From assembly GCA_963669155.1 (NCBI GenBank), contig OZ022583.1, positions 17,726,805-17,790,804 on the forward strand: 64,000 nt of DNA, written 5' to 3'. The translations under genes were made by a program, and so were the position numbers. Under the pieces are notes generated by a model. That model was not told the DNA's origin and ran no database searches. It saw only the letters and a list, made by a program, of their open reading frames with translations. How positions within the stretch are numbered: position 1 is the stretch's first letter; every line of letters begins with the position of its first letter. This document shows positions 46,550 through 58,247 of this stretch, piece by piece. The stretch is from Arbacia lixula (taxonomy: Eukaryota > Echinodermata > Echinoidea > Arbacioida > Arbaciidae).

Positions 46550-47288
46550 ATAAATAACCACGCCGCAGTTTTTCATTATAAATGGCGCCTGGCCCAAGCA
46601 AACATACGGACACACTCCACCGCAGCGCAAACATCACCAGTACCTTAGGACGAGTTCTCCCATTCTCTCCCTGACGACGCTTATTATACGGCTTCTTTAT
46701 TCTGGTTCCCTCGCATCATCTCATGCTCCCGCTCCCGGCGCTTATAAGAATCAATAAACGAATCCCAAATGAGCCGACATCATCGGCCGCCTGTTGAATA
46801 CGATCCTCGCAGACTTTTTATTAGCAGGGACTGATTAATATAGAAATGCTGGCCGGTAGAGAGGCAACAGGCGAGGCGTGATGGATTACGTAACGTAGTA
46901 ACATTTGGTAACATTCTGCTTCAGCTTGCTGCTTTGGTAACAATGGATACGGGTTGAAAGGCTTCTGGTGGATGTGAGTTTTCTCGAAGAATCTGAAAAA
47001 TTGGCTATGTGGATTGGTTTCCTCATCCAGTCTAAGTCAGCTCTTCTCTTCGTATCTCATATTTGTATTATGATGCAAAGGTACTTTTATAATGGCAATA
47101 TCAATTTGGTTTTAATGCGCAGGCCGCGAGAGGACAAAAGGGAATTAAATCCGTCTTAAAAACGAAAGTGTCTTCCAAACACACGCCAAGTCTTTGTTAG
47201 GTAGTCGAAGAATGGAATTTTATGAGCTTCTCTAGAAGTGAAATCCACAGGACTAGTCCAGTATGGGCAAACAAAATTAATACAAAAT
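46550..47288. other. CpG-richer stretch then AT-rich filler
   Basis: 46560-46900 is notably GC- and CpG-richer than its flanks and not a recognised repeat or exon. The rest shows nothing. Confidence 0.35.
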
Positions 47289-47298
47289 AAGCAAACGC

Positions 47299-47344
<46 letters not shown>
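47289..47344. repeat. (CT)n microsatellite
   Basis: About 50 bp of CT. Confidence 0.9.
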
Positions 47345-47346
<2 letters not shown>

Positions 47347-47749
47347 CCCAAGATTTCTTAGAAAGCGTTATATGTAACAGATGTACAGTTCGTGTAGGCT
47401 GATACTGACGTAACATGACAGAATGAATGATATATTGAAATTCTAGAACGCCAGGAGGAAAACAATAATATGAAAGGAAGCACACAACGACATAACAGTA
47501 GAAGTAAATTTTCCATAAGGGATGAAAGACTTGCTTTGACATTTACGCCTATAAAGTTTAGAGGTTCCTGAGCAAAGACGTTTTGAAAAACATACACATT
47601 TTACTCGCACATTCATTCACAACCCATTTGCTCATTACATTTTTAATTTGTGGGCAGACTCTGTTTATTCTAGGCTTCTTATCTCACCATTAATGAGTTA
47701 TGTTAATCTATTTGTGACTTTTGTAATCCAAGGGATATAAATTAAATTG

Positions 47750-48870
47750 AATTGTTTTATTTTCCCACTAATACAGATATACAACAGTACAGTAAGACAG
47801 TAACAAGAATACAAATGAGTAGAATTAAAGTATATCAATCGAGTGTCAAGTCCTCTATAGAAAAACAATTAGCAATATAAGTAAAACAATTATTTTGAAT
47901 GCTCACATCTTAATGTCGAGGGAGAAAAGGGAACCTCAGTGAAGCTAGGCTTGTTGGGCGAAATTCACAAGTGAATTAGTAGTATATAGAAAGGACAGCG
48001 TATTAATAGTGGGAAGACAAGAGGGCAAAAAGAAGACCAAATGAAGAAAGTATGTCGTTGGGAAAAGGAGAGAGGAAAAGGGGAGAGAGGAAGAAAGAAC
48101 AGAAATTTGAGGGTCACAAAGACTGCTATTGGGAAGTCTTTGAAGAAAAATCACATTGTTTAAATCGGTAATGTGGGCAGCTATTGAGTAGGCTTGATAA
48201 TCTTATTGAATTGTGGGTATACGACTTAAAAAAAAAAAATGTGGTATACTGTGTGTGTTTAAGAGATTGGCCTTAAATGCTTTTTGAAGTATTAAATATT
48301 TGGTTGTTGTTGTTGTAATGAGGTATTTAGGGTATTCAAATACTAAAGTCCTGTATATATAACTGTTTTTAATTGTGTGTGTGTGAAGACCGTTCGAGTT
48401 AGAGGGAGGCGATATTGGTTAGATTTCTAGTTGGGTATGTGTAGTTGCGTATTCTGTTGTGAAGAGTTCATTTAGAGCAGCGGGTACTTGTTACGTTGCT
48501 AACTGAAACAGGAATATTCCTAGGTAAAAGTAATACATATCCTGTATATTTAAGAATTTGTTTTCAATGAACAGATGTTCCATATGGGAAATAAAACTTG
48601 TCATTCATTATTCTTAATATTCTTTTATTGTGATGAAAATATTCTTCCGGTGTAGATTTGCCGGGTGTTTCCCCATGCAAGGATACCGTAGTTTAGGTTT
48701 GGAAGAATGAGAGTAAAGTAGAGCGTCATGAGGATACGCGAGGGAAGGCAAAGCGTTGATTTATTTACACGTCTACATTTTGGATAAGAGTTTGCACATG
48801 GTATCGCTATGATTTTTCCAAGTTAATTTGTGATTTACATTAATCCCAAGAATTCTTGTGCATTCCACAT
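47750..48870 (-). pseudogene. LINE remnant (C-terminal part after reverse transcriptase)
   Basis: Minus-strand frames, broken by stops and shifts, give CTRILGINVNHKLTWKNH (48820s), then LPNLNYGILAWGNTRQIYTG (48690s) and KRILRIMN. This order is the C-terminal region of CR1/Jockey-like non-LTR retrotransposons. The left end runs into a TTTTATTTTCCCAC tail. No RT catalytic part is present, as expected for a 5'-truncated copy. Confidence 0.65.
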
Positions 48871-49204
48871 AAGCAAGTTTTGCGAGCAATATCCTCCTCG
48901 CTTTGTTCCCGTACAGCATGCATGCAGTGTATCGTCTCTTTCCCCTGTTTCAGTGTTTTCTATGGTTCGAACTACCTAGACCGGCAACAATGGCGTTTAC
49001 ACATGCCAACCGGTTTAAATATACTAACAATTTCGGACCTTCACGCAGAATGTCACACAATGGCCTACATGCAGATGAGAGAACAAGGCGATCGATGAAC
49101 TTGTTAACCAGTGCTTAGATTCCAAGCTCCAAAGGGAAACTAAATGGAGCAGGAAAAAAATCCGCTACTGTGCAAAGTCATACATTGTCCCGGGAGCAGC
49201 CAAA

Positions 49205-50185
49205 CGGCAGGCACCGGAAAATACGCTCATTTTATTTTCAGCGAGGTAGTCGTTACCTTCACTTGACCTCTCAAACCGCGGAAAACGTCTCCTTTTCAAA
49301 CTGCGATATCTTCATGAATATACCATATTTTAGTGCGCTTTCTTTTGTAACTGTATGTTGGAGGTCGAATTTTACCAAGTATGAAAAAACATTTCATTAA
49401 AACAGGCAGATGAATATTGCAAATTCGAGATAAATATGTGGTTCTAATACAAATTAAAAAAATTAAAATAAACTCTATATTCCAATGTCAATCGCTTTTG
49501 AGCCCTTAACATTTAGAGATCATCTGAAGCGGAATTTATTGTACTTTATGGAGATACCATTATTTTTCAACCTCCCCCCATAGAAGGGTCAGGATCCAGC
49601 AAAACATCAACCATGTTCAAATCCAAAATGAGCGAGATATGACGAAGTTGTGAACGATCCTAACCAGCCAATCATAGTCCACGATAATAACGAAATTCTA
49701 CCGGCGATCCAAGGTTCGCGGACTATGATTGACTGGTTAGGATCGCTCACAACTTCGTCATATCTCGCTCATTTTGGATTTGAACATGGTTGATGTTTTG
49801 CTGGATCCTGACCCTTCTATGGGGGGAGGTTGAAAAATAATGGTATCTCCATAAAGTACAATAAATTCCGCTTCAGATGATCTCTAAATGTTAAGGGCTC
49901 AAAAGCGATTGACATTGGAATATAGAGTTTATTTTAATTTTTTTAATTTTTATTAGAACCACATATTTATCTCGAATTTGCAATATTCATCTGCCTGTTT
50001 TAATGAAATGTCTTTTCACCCTTGGTAAATGTCGACCTCCAACATACAGTTACAAAAGAAAGTGTACAAAAATATGATATATTCATGGAGATATCGCAGT
50101 TTGAAAAGGAGACCTTTTTCGCGGTTCGACAGGTTAAGTGAAGGTCACGACTACCGAGCTGAAAATAAAACCGTGTGTTTTCTGC
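49205..50185. repeat. Near-perfect 1-kb palindrome (two about 480-bp arms)
   Basis: The left arm (about 49210-49690) is repeated inverted at about 49708-50185, with almost identical text over the inner ~450 bp (for example GGGTCAGGATCCAGCAAAAC and its inverse). Spacer of about 20-40 bp. Each arm matches the single copy at 36165-36690. The outer 100 bp are more diverged. Confidence 0.9.
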
Positions 50186-50200
50186 TGCCTGCGGACGAAT

Positions 50201-50590
50201 ATCGGTTGCGAAGTCCGTATGATTTCTGAAAATTCGCGTCACTTTGAAGACGAATAGCTCAAATGTTTTATTTTTGAGCCCAAACAAAACTGGAATCAAA
50301 TTCTCCGCTGGAGTACCGGCTTTCCAAAGCTGTAACTGGTATTGCCGTTCAATTTGTAGAAGGGTCAGGATCCAGCAAAGTCTGGGAGCTTACATATATC
50401 GGTTGCGAAGTCCGTACGATTTCTGAAATCTCGCGTCACTTTGAAGACGAATAGCTCAAATGTTTTATTTTTGAGCCCAAACAATATTGGAATCAGAAAA
50501 TCCGCTGAAGTATTGGCTTTTTAGAGCCGTAACTGTCGTTGCCGTACAATCCATAGAAGGGTCAGCATCCAGCAAGGTCTGAGAGCTTAC
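50201..50590. repeat. Tandem duplication, 197-bp unit
   Basis: Two units start ATCGGTTGCGAAGTCCGTA at about 50201 and 50398, continue CGCGTCACTTTGAAGACGAA and end GGGTCAG(G/C)ATCCAGCAA. It shares that last block with the palindrome next to it. Confidence 0.85.
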
Positions 50591-50913
50591 ATATTTCAAA
50601 AAAAAATTGAGGCCTGCTTTTGAAGGCAAATAACATAAAAACTCCTTTGCGGATTTCGAAAAAAACTAAAAATATTTATTAAGAAACATATAATCTCAAT
50701 CCCTGTCTAAAAAAATCCTGATCAGTATGCTTACAGAAGACCCCAGCAAAGGATCTCGCGAGCATGTCGAATTCCTTCATAATCTAGGTGCAGCAAAATC
50801 TGCGCGTGAGATTTCGCGAGACGAAAAATAAAACGCTCACGATTTCTATAGAACGAGCGAGCGCTGCCGATTGACTGGGGAGAGAGACTCTCAACCATGT
50901 ATTAAACGTCTGC

Positions 50914-51270
50914 ATGGTCTGCTCACTGTTTCTAGAACAAGGACGATACACACGGCGTCACAACAATATCCTGGACTATCTTGTCAATGTTGCGCTAAAG
51001 GGCTCTTCCCCAGATTTGGCGGTAACACACGACATTCCAAACATACAGGGCTACTCACCTGTGACGACAATCCTACGGTCCTGCACCCAAACAAACCTCA
51101 GACCAGACTTATGTTTGTACCGAGAACGAGACAATTAGAAACTCCTTTTATTCGAATTAACCATACCGTTTGAACTAGGAATTGAACGTGCCCATAAATA
51201 CAAAGCCGATAAATACGCAAGCTTAATCACTGACATCCAAAACAACGGATACGAAGTCCAGCTGGGGTAG
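50914..51270 (+). pseudogene. Retroelement fragment with endonuclease-like tail
   Basis: One frame, with an internal TAG at 51136, reads QGRYTRRHNNILDYL, then NLRPDLCLYRERDN, LLLFELTIPFELGIERAHKY, KADKYASLITDIQNNGYEVQ. The PD...(E/D)LTxPFE...K..KY..L spacing is that of the C-terminal restriction-like (PD-(D/E)XK) domain of some non-LTR retrotransposons. It lacks an RT domain. A LINE-like 3' end (AATAAAGTGATCTTG then A-run) follows at about 52078-52100. Confidence 0.55.
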
Positions 51271-52110
51271 AGTCCATGGTTCAAGGGGATTCATCTCACA
51301 GGGCAATGCCCAACGCCTTAAGTCATTCCTTTCTTATTTCACCCCAAAGCCCGCAAAGTTCAAAGAATTGCGAGATGACCTAAGCCAAGAGGCGGTAGTC
51401 TCATCCTTTGTTCTCTATTGTGCGAAGAACGAAGCGGCATGGGAAGACTACTCCCTTTAGAAAAGTAGCCACTTTTCTGCCCCGCAATCCGTTCTCCAAG
51501 GGTATTGAGAATATTGTGTTAAAGAGGTGGAAATGTTCAATGGAACATTTGTTTTGCTGTTACTCTTTTGGCGTTACTCTCCGTAACAGCAAGACGAAGA
51601 CCGTATATTTGTCTCCCTACAAAGCATCAATTATTCGAATAAGATATGGAAATAAACATAACTTTAAAGAAACGCTCAATATTGATCGAGTGCAAATGTA
51701 TGTAAATGACATTCCACTACTGGCCACATTTCAATGTAGGTTTAATCTATAATGATATTTGTATATCAGATTTATCACTGTTTAAAGGAATGTTTAATAT
51801 ATCATATTATTGCGTTTTCTTTTCCCCCCTCTCAATGGATTAGGACACTAGGCGTAAACATTGCCGTTTTTCCTCTTCTCTTCTTAAAAACAAATTACAC
51901 CCTCCCTTTTCTTTAACGTAAGGCAAATAACTTCTTGTTTTTTTGTATTGTGATCCTTGTATATTAAATCGATGATGTTTTCCTTTGTAAAAGTATATTT
52001 CTCGCACTGCATTCTGCATTAATCAGCTATGACCTGGGCTTTGTATGTTTATTTTCCTTTATTGTATCTAAATGTCTAATAAAGTGATCTTGAAAAAAAT
52101 CTGCCCATTA
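51271..52110 (+). other. Downstream part of the retroelement region
   Basis: Contains an unrecognised 114-codon open frame (51408-51752) and ends in AATAAAGTGATCTTGAAAAA. The order and strand suggest the 3' part of the same or a neighbouring retroelement. Confidence 0.35.
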
Positions 52111-53027
52111 CCTCCACTGTGAGGAATGGGGGGGGGGGGGGGGCGGCCGATGACACCGATCATCCAACAGAAAAAACAAAACCAGAGGATGTGCTGTATA
52201 GTTAAACGGAGACACGTCATCCTCGTCCAATGAAGACACTGGGGATTAAAACTTGTAAGCAATTCATCAGGATAATGAGTAACGCTGGGGATTGGGGGTT
52301 CTTTACTTTCATTTCTTAGAATCAATTAAAGTAGGTGGGTGGAGGATCGAGGATTATCTCAATTCAAGTATAATGTCCTTACTTCTCAGTTCAGATTAAT
52401 CCCAAATACCTGATTAAACGCGGGAGGCTAGGGGAGTGGAGGATAATCACTAAACCTCCGGGGTGGTATTGCGTAATACTGATGACAACGATTCTGCGAA
52501 CACAACCGGCTTCTCTATACATGTAAATTACAAGAGATGGGTGACTATAGGTCATACAGCATAATGCCAACATTATTGTTCAACGGGGCTGACAAAGAAG
52601 TGGGAGTGGTTACAAACAATACGTCATTCCTACCACCTTAATACCATTGGTGTATCTCTCACCGCTTGGTGCGGCCCGCCCTCTTCGCCACATCTTTTAT
52701 TTGCCGTTTCTATATCATATTAAAACGGTCAAAATCATCTCATATTTCGAGAAATATCGATGTTATTTCGTTCACACCGTTGTATTTTCCTAAGAGAGAT
52801 ACACGCGCATATACACACATACAAGAAAAAAGAAATATGAACGACATGCGCATACAAATGTACATACAAATGAACATGTACATGCATGCACGAACTGATT
52901 ATCACCCTCTTATCCCTTTTGATTTTCGTTCTAGGATCTAGCTTTTTGCCAAGAAGAGGGGGTGGGGGAGGGGGGGGGGGTTCAGAAATGCTAAGGTCAG
53001 AGACTACATGTAGCTCGGCGTGAAATT

Positions 53028-53185
53028 TTGCGCGCCGGTGTGACGGCATATCTCGTACCAGCGTTCTCGGAACAATATATGCCAGCAGCTATCGTTCTCG
53101 TTATCACATATCGTTCCAGGAGGAACCAAATATGCCGTGATTTAGACGGCATATTTGGTTCATTGTTATATGTGGTTCCTTTCCG
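53028..53185. repeat. Inverted partner of about 58780-58915
   Basis: GCCGGTGTGACGGCATAT, GTTCTCGTTATC, AGGAACCAAATATGCCG here, against the inverse GCCGGTGTGATGGCATAT-type text at 58890-58915. Also has its own hairpin around 53113-53166 (AACCAAATATGCCGT and its inverse). Small foldback family. Confidence 0.55.
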
Positions 53186-54412
53186 TATTATTAGCCTAGT
53201 TCCCCAGACCATGTTTGCAAATTGCTCTCATCGCTCTGTAGACGCGATGGTTTTGACGGGGTGTGACATGCAAACATGTCTCATTAGAATAATTAGATTT
53301 CACATGTGAACTGCCCATATGTTGCTAGTAGGAACCATTTCACATTTAAAGATCAATGAGCAAAAGCCCCATTCTGAATGTACAGGCTTGACATGACATA
53401 TTTGCATCAGGTGTTACCACCTAACATGTTTTGACCACCGTACATCAGGAGAGACTATGCAGCTGGTATAGTGCCCTTGGTAGGCACTCTAGCTACCAGA
53501 CAGTACATTAACATAAAACAATAAGGTAGGATAACAGTGTCCAGAGACAGAGCTGATTGGCTAAAAGTACTTTCTTTCTATAAGCCATTGTATGATCCCA
53601 GAAAAGGGGTAACATAAGGTCATGTGATACCACTCCACATGTTGATTGGATGAAAGTGATATTCTATGTATTTTCTTTATGCAATGTCCAGTCAAGAGGA
53701 GACAGAGTGGACAGGATATGCTGACTCCACAATCAGCATTCCTTAACTATTTCTTGATGTAGAGTTCCGATTCTCAAATTACTGTTTTGCAAGCTTGAGA
53801 ATCTTTGCTTTCTCTTTAAAGTAATCATTTAGTGATTGACATTTTGGAGATGCCCAGAGTAGTATGAATGAAAGGCAATCACAGAAGAAAAGGCAATTGG
53901 TCCGGAGAAGGGGTCGTGTACAGACAGACTGCCGAGTAGCACCATGAAGTCGACATCAACCTTATACTCTGAATAAAGCCGAAAGGAACTTGCATTATAC
54001 CAAAGATGCAGCGTCGTTTGAGTTATTTTAGTGTACGACTCGTTGGTAACAACTCCCAGTCAGACGAAGCTACCTAGCCAGTGGTAGCTTTGTCACACGG
54101 GGGTATAGGGTCCATGCAACCAATAATTTGGGAAAATACAAATATATACAGAAATTAAGGTCATCTGGCATGCTAATGCATGATATATTGTATGCAGCTA
54201 TACGCAAATTAGTCTAGTTAGTTGTCTAGATCCCATGTTGCACATTGCCTTATGGCCTTCCGTTTGATGGCTTTGATTTGTTATGGCCCTGCTGGCAGTT
54301 GCTGGAGATACCTCTTAATGACAGCTATCTCCTCTCCAAATGTGCTTATTTCTTCTACTGCCAAAAATTACTGGCATATGGCTAGGCTATGACACGTGTG
54401 TACTGTATGTAT
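53186..54412. other. Stretch without genes
   Basis: No recognisable exon or repeat. Confidence 0.4.
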
Positions 54413-55364
54413 GGTGGGGTGGATAAAGTGAAAAAATGTGCACTTTTGCCTACAAGCACCAAATTTGGCACACATGCATGAAATTATATTTGGATACATG
54501 TATTACCTATAGAGGCATCTCAAAATATGTTCAGGGGCACCTGGGGGAAGCCTCTAAAGTGCCCCAGGGGCCCTAACATATTAATTTTCATTCTTTACGA
54601 AAACGCGCCGCCGGACTTGAAAAAAAAACCTTGATAGGAATCATCCTTAGGTAATAGGGACCTTACCTTGTTCAAATGTGTGGTCATAAGTGGCAAGGGG
54701 GTGGGGGTAGCGCCCAAGCGCCCCTGGGGCATTATCTCATATTTTGGGACATTTTCTCAAGAATGAATAACTGGATTTTAACCAAACTAGAAAGGAATCA
54801 TCCTGAGGAAACAGGGAACATTAGTTCTTAAACTTGTGGTACAAGCGGTTAGGGGCTGGGGAAGGGGGTAGCCCCAAAAACACCCCAGGGAGAAACTTTC
54901 TCTTATTTTTGAAATACTTTTTCTCAAGAACAAATAACTGGAACCATCCTCAGGTATTAGGGACATTAGGTTGTTAGCATGGAGGACAGAAATGGCAAGG
55001 AGCTGGGAGTAGGTATCCCCCCCAAAAAAAAAAAAAAAAATGCCCCCATGCATGGGACAACTTCCTCTTATTTGTGACTTCTTCAGAAGAATAAATAACT
55101 GGATTTTAACAAACTTGATAGGAATTATCTTTAGGTAATAGAGACTATCAGTTGGTAAACTTGGGGTACACAAGGAGCAAGGTGTTGGGAAGGGGAGGGG
55201 TAGCCCCCAAAACGCCCCAGGGGAAACTTTCCTTTTCTCTAAATACCTTTTCTCAAGAATGAATAACTGGAACCATCCTTAGGTATAAGGAACCTTAAAT
55301 TGTTACAATTTAGAATGGGGAAAAACCAATGGCAAGGAGTCATGGGGGTAGTAGCCCCCCCCCC

Positions 55365-55365
55365 C

Positions 55366-55400
<35 letters not shown>
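55365..55400. repeat. C-run and poly-A tract inside the foldback
   Basis: About 12 C then about 33 A, within one of the arm subrepeats. Confidence 0.8.
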
Positions 55401-55403
<3 letters not shown>

Positions 55404-56615
55404 CCATGCAACTTTCTTTGATTTCTTTTTTTTTTTTTCAAAAGAATAAATAACTGGATTTTAACCAAACTTGATAGGAATGATCCATGGGCAATAGGGA
55501 CCTTACGTTCTTAAAATGGTGGTACTCAAGTGGCAAGGGGCGGGGTGTGGGGGTAGCGCCCCAAATAGCCCCAGGGGGCAAGTTCCATTTATTATTTTCT
55601 TGAAAGTAGACCTAAGGTATTAAAAATGGGATACAAATCTAAAAAATTGATATTAGATTTCACTAAAACTCGACAGAGTATTCTCAGGCGATGGGAAAAA
55701 TTTGTTGCAAACGGGGATCTCATCTGACATGAACTAACCCCCTCCCCCCGCCTCCCCCCCCCCCTTCTTTCCTCCTCGCCCATCACCTCAGAAACGCGCC
55801 TTGCGGTCCAAAGTGTGAAGAAAAAAGGAGTATTTTCTTAAGTTTTTTTCTTAACTACTGTAAGTGTATCCAAACTGTACAGTAACCAAGGATAAAGGAT
55901 AATCAAACGTACACATGTAGTGGCGTACTCATCTGATGAGGGGACAAGGAAGACCCCCCCCCCCCCCCCTCGAAATAAACATGGTGGCCTTACATATCAA
56001 TTATTCTCTTGTTATCATGGGGGGACTTCGTTCCATCCCTCTGTGCATGTATTAATATTTCAAGGGGTTTTTCTTTCGTTCTTTTAACTTTTTTTCTACA
56101 AGCACCAAATTTGGAACATATGTTTAAAATACTATTTGGAACGATATGAGATATCATTTTGGGGCATCTAAAATGTTTTCAAGGTCGTCATTCTTCAGTA
56201 TAGACGCCATAAAACTTGTTTATAACCATACATAAGAAAGGTAACAGTGAAAAATCAATCGCTAGTGCTCAAAATATGAAAGAACAGTGATGCAAATACT
56301 ATTTCCATATAAAATAAATACATGTATAATGGGAAATATAAACAAAATAAATGTAGTCAATCCGTTTTCAAGATGGCCACCAAAATTTGAATAAACAAAA
56401 CACAAATTGTCACATCACTAAATGATGTATAATAGTTTTGATTCTGAAAAGGCTAGATAGAATACAAATTCGTAAACAAAATCAGTGCCAACGGGAAGAT
56501 ATGCGCTAATTACTTAACTTTGAAACATTATGTATGTTGAATTATGTGATACAAATAAATGCTGTTATTTCTTTGATAGATTCATGGTGATATACTTTTC
56601 ATACAATGCAAAGTC

Positions 56616-56903
56616 ATGTTCCTCTTCAGGAGCTGCCCAGTCTTTCCTCTGTATAAACTGTTGGTCAATCGCCTTACCATATACCATACTACGTGGTTGG
56701 GTCCATGGTATGGCGATGGACCAAGAGTTCTGACAGACATTCCCAGCCATTATATGGCCATAGTCACCAGTCCTGAGGCCTCTAAAACTAATATAATTTC
56801 ATGTGGGTGTTCCAAAGGCTGCGAGACAGCCAGATGCAAGTGCAAAAAGGCAGAGCTTGCATATGCAGCCCTTTGTTCGTGTGAAGAAGAAGGTTCATCA
56901 TAA
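56616..56903 (+). pseudogene. Decayed Cys-rich (CXC-like) ORF in the foldback core
   Basis: The frame ends ISCGCSKGCETARCKCKKAE, then LCSCEEEGSS and a stop at 56903. The pattern CxCxxxCxxxxCxCxKxxxxxxxLCxC resembles the tesmin/TSO1-like CXC motif found at the C-terminus of some uncharacterised animal transposable-element proteins; one expected Cys is replaced (AYAALCSC). The upstream part has no clear similarity. It is the best candidate for the element's former gene. Confidence 0.5.
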
Positions 56904-58247
56904 ATGCTAAAAATATTTATATATTCTTTTATTCTAATGGAAAATCCTCACAAAAAATATATATCAGATTAAAATTACTGCTTTGAGAGCCATGGACAAT
57001 CATAATGGGTGATTTTCAGACATCAATTAAATGTTTTGTATGGATCGGTTACAACTTATATCATCTCATAATGTAGTTAAATGTAGTTAAATGTACATTT
57101 GATATCTTAGATAGTTTTGAAAGTCATGTTCCTTTTTCTAGCCAATGCTTGCAATATGGACAGAAAGATCAGTGATAAAACATCAAACTCCAATTTTTTT
57201 TTTTTAAACCAAATATCGAAATCATATATGCATATAATCTTATATCATGTTATAGTTTTGGGCCATATAATGTTTTGGGGTTGGTTTTCAAGGCCACTCT
57301 CTGTTCTTTTGTCACTATACATTGCCAATAATCTCTTTTCTTATTCTTGCCCTCACTATGAACATATCTTGATCAAATGAAACAAATTGGAGGGAATAAA
57401 GATTAATAATTTAGATTGACTGCCATCTTAGAAAATGGCGACTCAAGATAAAAATTCTTTATTGCTTCTATATTATAAAATTGCTTAATTGATGATTCGA
57501 AACCTATGTACAAATTTCATTCTTGTAGGTTATAGTAAAACAGAATACACCTGTATAGCTAGTCCCTAATACCTAATGATGATTCTTATCATGTTTGATT
57601 AAAATCCCGTTATTCAACCTTCTGAAAAAGGCAAGAATAAGGGGAGGTTGCCCAATGGGGCATTTTTTTTTTGTGTGTGTGTGTGGGGGGGGGGGGGGGT
57701 AACCCCTCCCAGGTCCTTGCCATTTATGTACCCCCATTCTAACAAATTAAGGTCCCTACCTTACGATGGTTCCAGTTATTAATTCTTGAGAAAAAAATTC
57801 TTGATTAAAAATATAAAAGAAAGTTTCCCCCTGGGGCGTTTTGGGGGCTATCCCCCTTCCCCGGCCAGCCCCTTGCCGCTTGTGCACCCCAAGTTTAACA
57901 ACTAACGATCCCTATTACCCAAGGATGATTCCTATCAAGTTTGGTTAAAGTCCAGGTATTCATTCTTGAGAAAATGTCCCAAAATAAGAGAAAAATGCCC
58001 CAGGGGGCGTTTGGGTTATCTTCCAGCCCCCTTAATTGCCACTTATGACCACACATTTTAACAAGGTAAGGTCCCTATTACCAAAGGAGGATTCCTATCA
58101 AGGTTTTTTCTTCTTTAAAATATTTTGAGACGCCTTTATATCTAATATTGTTCTAAATGTGATTTTAAACATGTGTACCAAATTTGGTGCTTGTAGACAA
58201 AAGTGCAAAATTCATCTCATATTTGTCGCTTAACCACCCCACTAGTA

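Larger units (their letters stand above)
54413..58247. mobile_element. Large foldback element with tandem subrepeats in the arms
   Basis: The left end (GGGGTGGATAAAGTG, GCCTACAAGCACCAAATTTGG) is the inverse of the right end (CCAAATTTGGTGCTTGTAGAC ... TCGCTTAACCACCCC). Inside the left arm a unit of roughly 160-200 bp with TTGATAGGAAT(C/T)ATC, AGGTAATAGGGAC, GGCAAGG and CCCCAGGGG recurs about six times (54625-55560). Inverted units of the same kind fill the right arm (57545-58120). A further end-like segment at about 56090-56130 suggests a second nested or rearranged copy. The core holds a decayed Cys-rich frame. Confidence 0.8.

Noticed and set aside
51408-51752. 114-codon plus-strand ORF as a host gene
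   Set aside because: No recognisable domain, no exon context, lies between a retroelement remnant and a LINE-like tail.
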